Source of the DNA: Phialocephala subalpina
Lineage: Eukaryota > Ascomycota > Leotiomycetes > Helotiales > Mollisiaceae
DNA length: 64,000 nucleotides
Direction: 5' to 3'
NCBI GenBank assembly: GCA_900073065.1
Contig: FJOG01000019.1
Coordinates: 711,151-775,150, forward strand
This document shows, in pieces, positions 34,897 to 45,261 of this stretch; position 1 is the stretch's first letter; each line of letters starts with the position of its first letter. A model generated the notes under the pieces. The model saw nothing but the letters and a program-made list of their open reading frames with translations. It did not search any database and was not told the origin of the DNA. Both the position numbers and the translations under genes were made by a program.

Positions 34897-36287
34897 AGAA
34901 TTCTAGATTCGGAAAGTAACGACCTGTAATCGAAAAAAGGCATTGTGCTTGAAGTCAGATATAGGCCTATGTAGAGTATCCTGAATGACCTCGAGAGGTT
35001 TGGGACACTAAAAGTCGAGGAAGAGGCTCCCAAATGAAAGATGCAACCTTCTTCACTTGCATCATCTAACCATCACTCCTTGCTCACAACTTGAATCATG
35101 GCGCCTGATGTCGGCCTGCTGCATACAAAGGCCGTGATAAGCGTAGGCTGTAAGAGATGAAGCGACTTAGCGCTTGTAACTCGTAACTTAAGCCCGTGAA
35201 CTTGTATATCAGCTACCACAACCAAACATTCACAAAGATTCCGCATCTTTGACCGAACACAATTGTCTGAAAATTTTGTAATCGTGAAATTAATATCTTC
35301 TCCTACAGATGACAAGCAAACCCTCAGCAAAAGTGGCCAGGCGTCAAAGTAGTTCTAGCATCCTCGCTTATCAAGACAACTCCATCCACCACAACTAAAG
35401 CCTCTTTTGTTATTCACACAACTTTGACCGATCAGAACAGCCCAAAACTTCAGCAGCCGTCGAAGGAATACTATTTGAAGCGGGTCATAAGAAAATTCTT
35501 CGCAAAGCGACCAGAGGTTGGCCTAATGCAGGGGTTCTAGTATTCCTGGTTGATGTTATAGCTTAGTAGGCAAAGCGAGAGGAGCAGCAAACGGGTTATT
35601 ACTTCACCCACCACAGTTGAATTCTCTTTTGGCATTCACACAACTTTGACCGATCAGAACCGTCCAAAAATTCCACAATCGTCGAATAAGAACCCTTTCG
35701 AGCGGATCATAAGAAATGTTCTCACAAAGCGAGCAGAGGTTGACCCATTACAGGGGTTCTGGTTTTTCTTCTCGATGTTATCCTGGGAGTGTTAGCCGAA
35801 ACAGTGGGCACAGCCAACAAATTAGAGTTCAAGCACTACCCGGGCATTGAGCAAAATTACAAGGCTCGAATGGAACAATTGGGTTCTTAGATCGGTGTGG
35901 AGAGAATCCGGGGGAGTTCTGCTGTTCTAGGTGCTGATGAAAAGGAGAACATGGTCTGTGGAGGTCGAAGGGCATGTGAAAGTCCTGTGTGGCGTATGAT
36001 TCTGGAAGGGCTGCTACAGATACAACAGGTGGAACTTCGAAGTAAGAGGCAACAGCAGACACCTCAATGCTTGTGGCGATAAGCTTCTAGGAATCCGCCT
36101 GTCATAGAAAGTACTTTTGATTCATAAGGATTTTTGCGAGACTGTATGCTCTATCTCCCTCGACACGAGGACACCTAATTCGTACATGTAGCAATCGAGG
36201 GTATAAGCCTTTCTTAACTCTGACTCAAAGCAATTTCCGATCAGTGTTCATCAAGCCCCCGCCCCCCTCCTCTCCTCCTTTTGTTGT
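34897..36287. other. Stretch between convergent array copies 3 and 4
   Basis: No supportable gene; short frames only. It contains the diverged repeat listed at 35249-35790 and the 3' flanks of copies 3 (rightward) and 4 (leftward). Confidence 0.5.
35249..35790. repeat. Diverged direct repeat with GACCGAxCA core, three copies
   Basis: TTTGACCGATCAGAAC occurs near 35423 and 35645 within two copies spaced 222 bases. They also share ATTCACACAACT before the core, and CATAAGAAA, CAAAGCGA, CAGAGGTTG and CAGGGGTTCT after it. A third, weaker copy begins with TTGACCGAACACAA at 35249. The core resembles that of the repeats at 28.9-29.4 kb. Confidence 0.65.
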
Positions 36288-37398
36288 TTATTGTCGTGCC
36301 CCTGCTTGTTTAGCCGCCTTTGCTCGATTTCTCTCATCGCACTCCTCGCTGATAATAGCTCGAGCAGCTCGGAAGTTGTCATCCTCCTCCTTGAAATGCC
36401 TGAGCACAAGCAACTGTCCTCCATGTTGTCGACGGTATTCGTTTAACGCGGCGTGTTCGGAAGGGAAATGTGAATCCAACCCTTATGGTTTGCCGGCTTG
36501 CCTCTGAACGCACGCTTAGGTTCTTTCGTGTGGCAGGCCCTAATTGCATCCATCTCCGCCTTCGTGAGGCAAACTCGAGGAAGATAGTAGTCGTCTTGCT
36601 CGCTACAAATCAAATGTTAGCAAGAATTTCGAAATCAATGGCGAGAAGTTCTAGGATGTGTGATAGACAATGTAGAATTATCACGGCCAAAAGGGGATAA
36701 GAGTGTCAAATGCCAAGAGATACGTACGTTCGGAGTTTCTTGGGTCTCGCAGCAGATGAGGTCGTAGCAGATGAGGCACGCATCACATCGACGACTTGCG
36801 CAGCTCCCAAATATCCAGGTTGAGGCAGGGTCATTCCCAGAGCTGACTCCTCCTCACCAGGTCCTATATCTTGGTACAGACGGCCCTCAAATCGAAGTAG
36901 AGGTTTGCCATGTTGTACGTATCCATAATCAAGTCTAGCATTGAATTGCGGATCGGTAGCCGGAAGTGTATTGTATTGTCCCTGGGCGTATGGGTAATTG
37001 AAGGTTGCCATTTCGTTCATTCCGCCGTACTGTGATGGGTTTGGGTAGTCGTGGCCATGATACGCTGACAGGTATTAGTCTTGTTGAGGGTATCGAAGTG
37101 AGTGCTGAGAAGGAGGTGGAGGCAGATGTTGAGGAGAGCTGCGGAATTGTTCGAAGTCTCCGGGAGAGCCTTCCACGACGTAAGGGTTATAGAATTCTTG
37201 AGGATTTCCAGCCTCTCCCGGAACTCTATCCATCGTTGGAACTTCGCTGTATTGACTTCCTATGGGCGGCAGATACTGGGCACTCTCGTCGGCGGAGTCC
37301 GCGAAAGATCGCATTCCGTAGTCGTCGTTCTAGAGATAGTCAAAATGAAAACAAGGATGATAATTAGTAAACTGTACCTCTGGGACTCTCGAATCCAT
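36288..37398 (-). pseudogene. Array family member, inverted, broken (copy 4)
   Basis: On the minus strand, exons 37398-37378 (MDSRVPE), 37329-36728 and 36602-36288 correspond to copy 3, without its second exon. Shared sequence: NDDYGMRSFADSADESAQYLP, then an in-frame TAA at 37075-37077 (after YPQQD), and in the same frame YLSAYHGHDYPNPSQYGG and GKPLLRFEGRLYQDIGPG. The domain starts after a phase-2 intron: DDYYLPRVCLTKAEMDAIR, then WIHISL. One base is missing near 36460, and after it the frame resumes with EHAALNEYRRQHGG, nearly identical to copy 3. The last exon, 315 bases, is one base short of the length needed. The stop could come from CAA by C to T. Copies 3 and 4 are the closest pair and point toward each other. 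Confidence 0.65.
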
Positions 37399-38278
37399 TG
37401 TTGTCAAGTATGCAGAGGCGTCGTCGTACTTTGCGGTATTTGTTGCCAAGTGTCGTGGTTGTTGAAGGAGAAAATTATCCGAGCGAGGTTTTTAGGATTT
37501 TATGTTTACTAGCCAGCTACCGCGCCGAATTCTGAAGTGACGATGTAGCAAGCTAAAAATCACTAGGCAGAGGTACATTATTCTATATTTCTAGACTGAA
37601 GCTCGTTTCCACTTTGCGACCTAGGTACTACGGCAAAGCCAACACTGGATGGTTCTGGTCAAATCCAACACACTCCCAGACCAATTGTCCGAAATTCTCT
37701 CGACAATCACAGGGCAACACAACAGAAATAACGCAGCTTTCCGGGTGGGGAGGAATGATTTTACCAGGCCAGCAGCAATGCAACATAAGCGAAGCAAAAG
37801 GGGAGGCCGCTGCTGCGCCACAACACCGTCAGCCACACTGTCAAACATCCGTATGGTGTACACCCCTGGTCATACATTATTCTGCAACTCTTGCAGCATA
37901 TTACGATATACTCGGAACGTACTTCCTGGTTAGTGTTACTGGCTGTCAGGTCCAGGGACACCTAGGAAGCTAGGGGAATGATCAAGAGGGAGGGGGACAC
38001 TCTCGATTATCCCGAATCTCCTCCTCACACCCCATACAACTGGCTGCTCTCTTCAAACATGAGAAAACTTCCTACAATGCAGCCGAAGAACCTTATAACC
38101 GTTGGGAACTTTCTTTCTCAGCGGGCAAACGTAGTTTGGTCAAGACATCGGTATCCTCCCTAACCCGACGCCACCGAACCTCGGTCTTCATATATCACCT
38201 CTAACTCTCCAGAGTTGCAAACTGAGAGTGGATGGCAGTCTTCTGCAGAAGAAATTTCGGAAATTATGGTGTCGTTAC
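37399..38278. other. Intergenic up to the assembly gap
   Basis: Several overlapping frames of 60-120 codons between 37.6 and 38.0 kb on both strands, with no motifs; nothing I can support. Promoter of copy 4 expected at the left end. Confidence 0.4.
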
Positions 38279-38722
38279 NNNNNNNNNNNNNNNNNNNNNN
38301 NNNNNNNNNNNNNNNNNNNNNNNNNNNNNNNNNNNNNNNNNNNNNNNNNNNNNNNNNNNNNNNNNNNNNNNNNNNNNNNNNNNNNNNNNNNNNNNNNNNN
38401 NNNNNNNNNNNNNNNNNNNNNNNNNNNNNNNNNNNNNNNNNNNNNNNNNNNNNNNNNNNNNNNNNNNNNNNNNNNNNNNNNNNNNNNNNNNNNNNNNNNN
38501 NNNNNNNNNNNNNNNNNNNNNNNNNNNNNNNNNNNNNNNNNNNNNNNNNNNNNNNNNNNNNNNNNNNNNNNNNNNNNNNNNNNNNNNNNNNNNNNNNNNN
38601 NNNNNNNNNNNNNNNNNNNNNNNNNNNNNNNNNNNNNNNNNNNNNNNNNNNNNNNNNNNNNNNNNNNNNNNNNNNNNNNNNNNNNNNNNNNNNNNNNNNN
38701 NNNNNNNNNNNNNNNNNNNNNN
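38279..38722. other. Assembly gap, 444 N
   Basis: Unresolved bases. Open frames that appear to cross it are artefacts of reading N as sense. The true length of the gap is unknown. Confidence 0.99.
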
Positions 38723-39007
38723 AACAGATGGGGAATCGCCTATTAACGTGGAGTCCTTGCTGTTGATGTATTCCGGCATTGATGAGGTACTAGAATTGGG
38801 AAAGTAATGCAGAGCTGTCCGGAGAATCTGGGTGCCTTCGAAAACTGAATATCCCAAATCTTGTGGAATAAAGGTTTGCATTGCGGCGGTGAAGAGATCT
38901 TGGGAGAATGGAGTGTGGGGTTCGGGGTTTGTGACATCTGATTGTGTGAAATCTCCTGTATTTGCCCTTTGCTGCTCATCAGTTTTACGATTGGCAAGCC
39001 ACAACAC
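38723..39007 (-). CDS. Possible gene fragment entering the gap
   Basis: The minus-strand frame reads FTQSDVTNPEPHTPFSQDLF, IPQDLGYSVFEGTQILRT and NSSTSSMPEYINSKDSTLIG and runs into the N gap. Composition resembles the disordered N-terminal parts of the array family, but I cannot show homology. No ATG start is convincing, since the frame opens with GTG. It may be the 5' part of a sixth member or nothing. Confidence 0.25.
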
Positions 39008-39265
39008 ATTCCATTCCTATAAATCCCAAGATGGACTGAAGGTACTGAGAAACAGCAAAGACACTTTTTAAGAAGGAAAACGATACAAGTTACTCTGCAA
39101 AAGAAAAAAAGGAGGTGGAATTATACTTGACATTGGCTCGTCAGCTAACAAACGAGTACCTCGCTACAAAATCTCCCACCCACCACCACCTTCACCACCT
39201 CCAAACCTCCCTACAGCGCAACATACAATCTTCTACAGACGGATACCTACCCCATTGCCAACATC

Positions 39266-39921
39266 ATGGATCCAATTTCCTGGAAATTCGAGCACGAAGA
39301 AGCATTCCAAGCATGGCGCCTGCGCCCCGACTCCCCAGACACCGCCCGCTACAAACGCCAGTATGGCATCCCACCCTACACCGGCCCCATCACTCCCCCA
39401 GTCTACCAGCCAGTCCAAGACACTATCACTAGTAGTAGGGAAGAGAACGGAAATAAGGAGACTAAGGGAGAGGAGGAGACCGAGGAGGAGGAGGCTGTCC
39501 CAGCCAAGGAGGGCAAGACATGGAAGTACGTATCCCCACTACTCACCAACCCCCCTCTAAAGCCCGATGTTAACTTAAACACAATCACAGGGACAAGTCC
39601 GAATATGGTCTCTACGAGGAGCGCGTTACCGAATCAGAGATGCGTGCTATCCGATTCTTCTACAACACCATCCCCTCCTCTACCTTCGCCAACACCCCTC
39701 AAGGAACCATCAAGCGAGTCCGTCTGACATACAAGGAGTTCCGTCGTCTCAAGACACACCGAGGAGCAAAGGGCAAGCATCTTACGGAGGAGAGAAGCGA
39801 AGGGGTCATGGTCGCTAGAGAGAATGCCTGTGATACCAAGGAGAAGAAGATGGCGAAGGAAGTGACTAAGAAGTCTGGCAAGAAGTATGAGGATGTCCTC
39901 AAGGAGATTCGTGGCGAGTAG
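39266..39921 (+). CDS. Array family member, short and intact (copy 5)
   Basis: Two exons (39266-39525, 39591-39921) give 196 residues. The N-terminal part reads MDPISWKFEHEEAFQAWRL, then YGIPPYTGPITPPVY and a highly acidic stretch. After a phase-2 intron (AA|G) the family domain follows at residues 87-196: DKSEYGLYEERVTESEMRAIR, PQGTIKRVRLTYKEFRRLK, KGKHLTEERSEG and KKMAKEVTKKSGKKYEDVL. The match to copy 2 extends over the whole domain, including the FY after AIR and the final MAK.V.K..G.K..D.L.EIR. This is the shortest member and best defines the domain limits. No signal peptide or membrane span. Function unknown. Confidence 0.7.
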
Positions 39922-40379
39922 GAGTTTTCTGAGAGACTAAGAGATTAATGTATGGCCGAGTAAAGATCCGTGAGACCCTCTAATGACAACAAAAGCATTC
40001 TCGATTCTTGTGATTGAAAGCAGTTAAACAAGCTTGAGTCTTTTCCAGGTTGTCTTGATTATAGATAGTATGCTCACCAGCCTCCCAGCCCCGGACGAAA
40101 GATAGCAGCCAGCGTTCTTCATTGAGGCACTCGAAAGAAACCCCACGAGCTACCTAAAATTCATCAGATATCTTACTACATTTCTCTACATCTTCCTCGT
40201 CACATCTTACCAAAGATTCTATTCCATAGCAGCTGCTTTGAAAGGAACTTCGAGGCGATTGACTGCGGCGCGAACATCCACCGCAAATGACATCCGTTCT
40301 ACATATGCATTGAATCTGACTCGAATATCCCAAGCGTCCGGAAAATTAAAACTCATTAACTCAAGCCATGGAGGGGGTT
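39922..40379. other. Intergenic, nothing seen
   Basis: 3' flank of copy 5. No open frame, repeat or motif of note. Confidence 0.45.
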
Positions 40380-43300
40380 AATCAAGTACTCTCATTTATC
40401 CTGAATAAAATGCAGCTATCATCCCAACGCTCCTGTTTACGGTAGTCGTACACAGTCTCAGCTGTCAACCAACCATTTCTGCACTGTTCAGCTTGCAGAC
40501 ACAGAGTTGCTGCTCGTTGAAGTGACAGCTTCCATCCAGGCGTTTGGTTCCTTTCGAGGCCCATGATGCCTTCTCTGGCGAGGCTAATGGCTTAGGTCAT
40601 GAGATCATCTGCAGTTTGATTATGCTTTGCGTCTATATTCGAGCCTTTTCAAACACCAACACTCGGCTGTTGCTGCACGTCAACAGCAAAGAACAGTCCC
40701 ATCGCCCCAACGACTTCCCAATACCCTTTAGCAATTCTCTTAGAGCGCTCTTGGAAAAGCCTTCCAGTAAAGGTATCCACCATGAAAGTAGTAACGAACT
40801 CAAAACTGTCAGTGTCAGCGCTACAGTACTGCCACTAGTCATGCTTGGCTCAACGACACTGCATACAGCCGCTTTGATTTGGCCATTGAAGAGATAGTCG
40901 AAAGCTCCTGCGATCATATTTGACGAGTAACATTTGAATCATTCCATTGACGTAGACACTGCTCCCGAAGCCACACCGGAAAGTTCGTTTCCATCGCCAT
41001 CGAGTAGACAGGACTTCACAAATTCGGCAGTGCAATTCAGGCTTGTGCGGCCAATATTCAGAAGTTCTGTGTTGAACCTTTCGTCCCGACGACTCTTGGC
41101 AGCTGCTGTTTGCAGTCCTGCACAGCCACCTTTATCCATTGAGTCTAAGATCTCTCTTATGACAGGGCTGTCTCTAGGAGCGTTGGGAAGTTCTCTTGTA
41201 ATATCTCCTCCCGTGCGCCGTGCCAGGACCGTCCGACGGCTCCTAGCAACATACAGATTTTGACTTCTTCCAAGAAAAAGTCACAAATAGCTTCCATAAT
41301 CTTTCCCTGCAGTTGTGTTCTTGATGTTTGAACTCTTCCTTGGTCATCAGAGATCCATGAAGGTATGTTGCATGGATCGATGTGCTGAGCTCCATCATCT
41401 TTGGCGGATGCCGATTCGGGGAGTGAGAAATTATTGCAAAGAAGCCAAGTTCGCATGTATTGTTTAGGGCAACATTGTTGGGCTTCAGGCGTTGCCTGTC
41501 CCAACGCGTAGGTTGAAATTGAGCCAAGGGAATCTAGGAAAGCATCGTTGATGGACTGAGGACGTCGCTTTATTGACAAGCACAACGCGCGAAATGATAG
41601 ACAACCTCCAGAAATTGTTGCTTGGAGCTACAGTAGAGTCTTGAGCACTTGTGTGGGCGAATACCGAACGCAGGAGGTCCATCCCCTCTTCAATGAGGCG
41701 TTCCTTCGAGTCCTGGTGCAACGCGATACGATGACTAAGGCATTCTTGGATTGCCGCGAGTATGTAATAGTGCTGGTTCGACTGGGTTCCACGGCGTTGA
41801 ACTAATTCCAGAGAGACCAAGTGCTGTACGAAGATTACAAGACATGTTTTTGAATGTCCACTGTAAAAGTGCCCTAAGATGAGATCTTCTGGTCTTTAGC
41901 ACTGAAAATGCGGTCCTCATACGCTATAACACGCTGATGACACGCTGGGACTAGTCGATAAGGTGTGGCACACTAATCCGAAGCCCATGCCTGTAATTAC
42001 AAGGTGCACATCGCTTTGCCACCCTATAAGCGCTGCTTACAGGGCTGTCGTTGCTATGCCAGCAGTGTGCCTCTCACTAAAGAACCCTAAAAGTCTCAGC
42101 AGAAAGGTTGCCCCCCTTGTGAAGATCATGCACCGTTATGGGCTATTAGGCTGGGAATTCTGGGCATTCCAGTATATAATTCTCAGATCCAGAGGATTCC
42201 AGTGAATTTGTAGCGGCCACAAGCAAATATGCCCTGCAATCCCGGCCACTTTATGCCGCGATCTCCGTAGGGAACGGCTGTATTGTCGATTGGAAAAGAC
42301 GCTGTCCTCACCTAAAATACCGTGGCTAGTCCAATCAATGAACTCATCTTCCATCCTAGTGCTGTCAAAAATGGAAAGCAGTGCCAAAAAATCGAGTAGG
42401 TGGCAGAACCATTTCCAAATCTTCATGTCCAAATTGCCTGCGTCCGGCGTTTCTTCTGCATCTAAGATTTGAATATGTTCTTGTGCAACGACCCATCGCA
42501 TTGGAGCTACACGAGATGCCGCAAAGATAATAGCGAGTGGACGATCACATAGCTCGCCGAATACCGATGCAACTGAAGGAGAAGGAGAAGGAGAAGGTAA
42601 AGTCATAGCCTGATTTCTTTCGCTGCGATGATATTGCTTCCGCTTTGCAAAGAACAGGTCAGTTGCTTCGGCTATAGCAAGTGGCGGGACAACCTTCGTG
42701 ATGAAGGGGACGTCTGTTTTGATACCGGTGTGCCTGCTTGTGATGATGACTTTCCCGCCCGTAGAAGGCAGAAGATCTCGGAGGTCAAGCCCTTGGTAGG
42801 CGTTGTCGAAAATGACTAACCAAGGAGCTCGGTGTTCATTCGTAAGGCAGTCTTCAAAGAGTTGATTGTGGGGTTGCCTTGCTGCAGATTGAGAATTTTG
42901 AGCGACGCATGGGTAACTTGTCTGAAGCCATGTTGAATCGTCTCCGAGCTCTTTGCGCAGAACCAGAATACGGAGATATTTTTTACTAGGCAAGATGCGA
43001 ATTCGTTCACGACGGCATATTTCCTAATTCCAATTCTGCGATTAATGTTCTTCCCTCACCCAGAGCCAGACGGGCCCTTAATCAAGAGGTACAGTGCATC
43101 GGCAAATGTCTGAAACGACTTGAGGAACTGAACAAACTCATCTTGTCCGATTAACGGTGGCAAATACATCGAATCCAAGGTAGAAAACAGCTTCATGGAT
43201 TCTGGAGATGCGAGATTTACGATCCAGTCTTAGTAAGAGTACAATTCATGATTTCAGGAACTAGCAACATCGGGAGCAGGCAAGGGAGTCGTCAACTCTC

Positions 43301-44410
43301 CTTGACTACGAAAGTTCAATGTGTCTGAAGTCCCACCCCTACTTACCGTATCAGCAAGTCTCTTCAAATGCCTCGCCACCCGATCGTATTCTGAATCTTT
43401 GGCGAGTTTGCAGATTTGCCGATGGTCTCTGTCTAATTCTACGACATGTTCTCGATGGCCAGCCAGCCCTATGACCGCTGAAGAACGATCAACAACGACC
43501 TGGTAGAGTTAGATTTCTGCATAGGACTGAAGGACCATGATTTACTTACCGTTCGGACTCTTGTCATAGGATCTCTCACCAGACTTCTGATTTTTACTAC
43601 ACTTAAGAAGTGGTAATTTTTATATTGGTGACCGAAGTCAGCCGACAGTTGAGCGAGATATGGCGAGTTTGCTTTGAGGGACTCTATCAAGTCATTCCTC
43701 AGATTTCCAGAGAAAAAAGGTTATGGCGTTGACAGCCAATTGTCCTAGCGAAGTCCCGTTTCCACCTCGATGTAGAGTAGCAAAGAAGGCTAGTGACTTT
43801 GTGCTTTTGAGGAGCTCGCTATAGACCCTGTCGTCCTGTATTGCCAAGATCATGGCCTATCAAGTGTTGGAATATGAAGCACATCTAGGTAGACAAGAGA
43901 GAGTGCACGATACTACCTACTTCAAGACAAGTCCACCAAGGCTATGTCCTACGAGTATAATGGGAATATGAGTCGTATCCCGCATTCAATGGTCAGCAAA
44001 GCCTTTGCCTTTCACGTAGAGCAGTGGCATATGTCCTGTATCCTCTCTGAGCCCTTGCAGGAGATTTAGGAGTTTATTCGCATATCCTCGAACCTCTACC
44101 TCGGAGACATCCAAAGCAACACTCGAGTTGTATTTGAAGATCCATGTTCGCGCTTATGGGATCTTCGTTGCAGTAGATCCCTTGGCCATACCGTGCCACT
44201 TTGATGCCCCAATGTATTCTCCGAATGTAGGGGATCGCCCATGGGATTGAGGCCATGTGCGAATACAATGCTGGTGGGTTTCTTCAGTATAGTGTTCGTT
44301 GTTAGCGAATTCAGGAGTTTGTGTTACTCAATCTTATGCATCGCAGCCTCGCCATCTGCGCCGCCGGCGGGTTGAAAAACGACTTCGAGATCAGCAGGCT
44401 GCTTTAGTTA
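40380..44410 (-). pseudogene. Degenerate SesB-lipase / NB-ARC (NLR-like) receptor gene
   Basis: Read leftward, the pieces follow the order of fungal NLR-like proteins. First is an alpha/beta-hydrolase (SesB-type) part: SIVFAHGLNP, WPRDLL, GHSLGGLVLK near 43940, FFATLHRGGNGTSLGQLAV, LIESLKANSPYLAQLSADF and VVDRSSAVIGLAGHREHVVE. The NB-ARC part follows: a P-loop GPSGSG near 43068 continuing YAVVNEFA after 36 bases that may be an intron, kinase-2 WLVIFDNAYQGLDLRDLLP near 42810, GKVIITSR, DRPLAIIFAASR and LALLSIFDS. Winged-helix-like and repeat-region debris extends to about 40.4 kb. The frame breaks repeatedly, for example at one extra T in a T run near 43715, near 42930, and several more times toward the C-terminus. 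Such proteins act in non-self recognition and cell death in fungi. This copy looks dead. Confidence 0.7.
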
Positions 44411-45261
44411 GCAAAGAACGAACTTTATTCAGGGTATTTTCGCCATTTCTTGAGTCGAAGAGTGCTAAAGGAAGTGAATAAGGCAAGCAGTAGAATCAAG
44501 CCTTGGAAGTTGGGACTAGGCACGCCATTACTAAGGAATGCAACTTTGAAAAAGACACCGAGCTAAACGCCCAGCTGAAGCCACGGAGCCCTGCATGAGG
44601 CAGAGCCGTAGAGTCGCTCGTGGCTGCATATATCGTGGTTGTGAGTGACCAACAGGCTAAGCTTGGCAGCACGCCACCAAAAGTAATGGAGTTCCAGCCT
44701 CACAACTGTCCCGCTTCTTGTGTTTCAGTGGTTCGCCGTACGTCGGTCGTTGTGATTTGCCCGCCATGAAGGCTCTCATGTGTACTCGCCATGTTCAGAG
44801 TCAATGCAGGTGCCACCAGTTCCTGGACCACTATCACAACTTTTGGCAACGAAAAGTCTCAAAATCTTTAGTTCTTTCTTTCAGCAACCGCGTTATCGGA
44901 TGTCTTTTGTGACGTATGGGAGTTTTTTCAACGCAACTTCTCCAGTGAAGGCTGGCCGTGCCAGCTCTTGCCTAAGGCACCCGGACCGACTTCTGAACAT
45001 GGCAACGTGAAGGCAGCGCACATTTGGGTCGTCACTGTTCGCATTTGCAGAAAACCGAAGAGCAGCAAGGCACTTGCCATCATCAAATCTCACAATCACC
45101 ACCAATGGCAAAAACAAGCTTACAAAAGACATCGCAAGGACGTCCAATTCATACACAATAAACCATATCTTACAAAGTACAGCACGCTCCCTATGTCTCT
45201 GACGATCTATGCCTAAAACGCTAATTTTCTCTGCCATAGCCAATCCGCAGCTCCTATGATC
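44411..45261. other. Intergenic, nothing supportable
   Basis: Between the NLR-like relic's 5' end and the BRF1 stop. Frames of 60-116 codons on both strands lack motifs. Confidence 0.45.

Noticed and set aside
38215..39007. Open frames of 170-250 codons crossing the N gap on both strands
   Set aside because: They exist only because N is read as sense; nothing supports a continuous gene across the gap.
43024..43059. In-frame TGA inside the P-loop of the NB-ARC relic as a lesion
   Set aside because: The 36 bases containing it have GT..AG ends, and removing them gives a proper P-loop (GPSGSGK followed by YAVVNEFA); it may be a very short intron, so I do not count it as a break.
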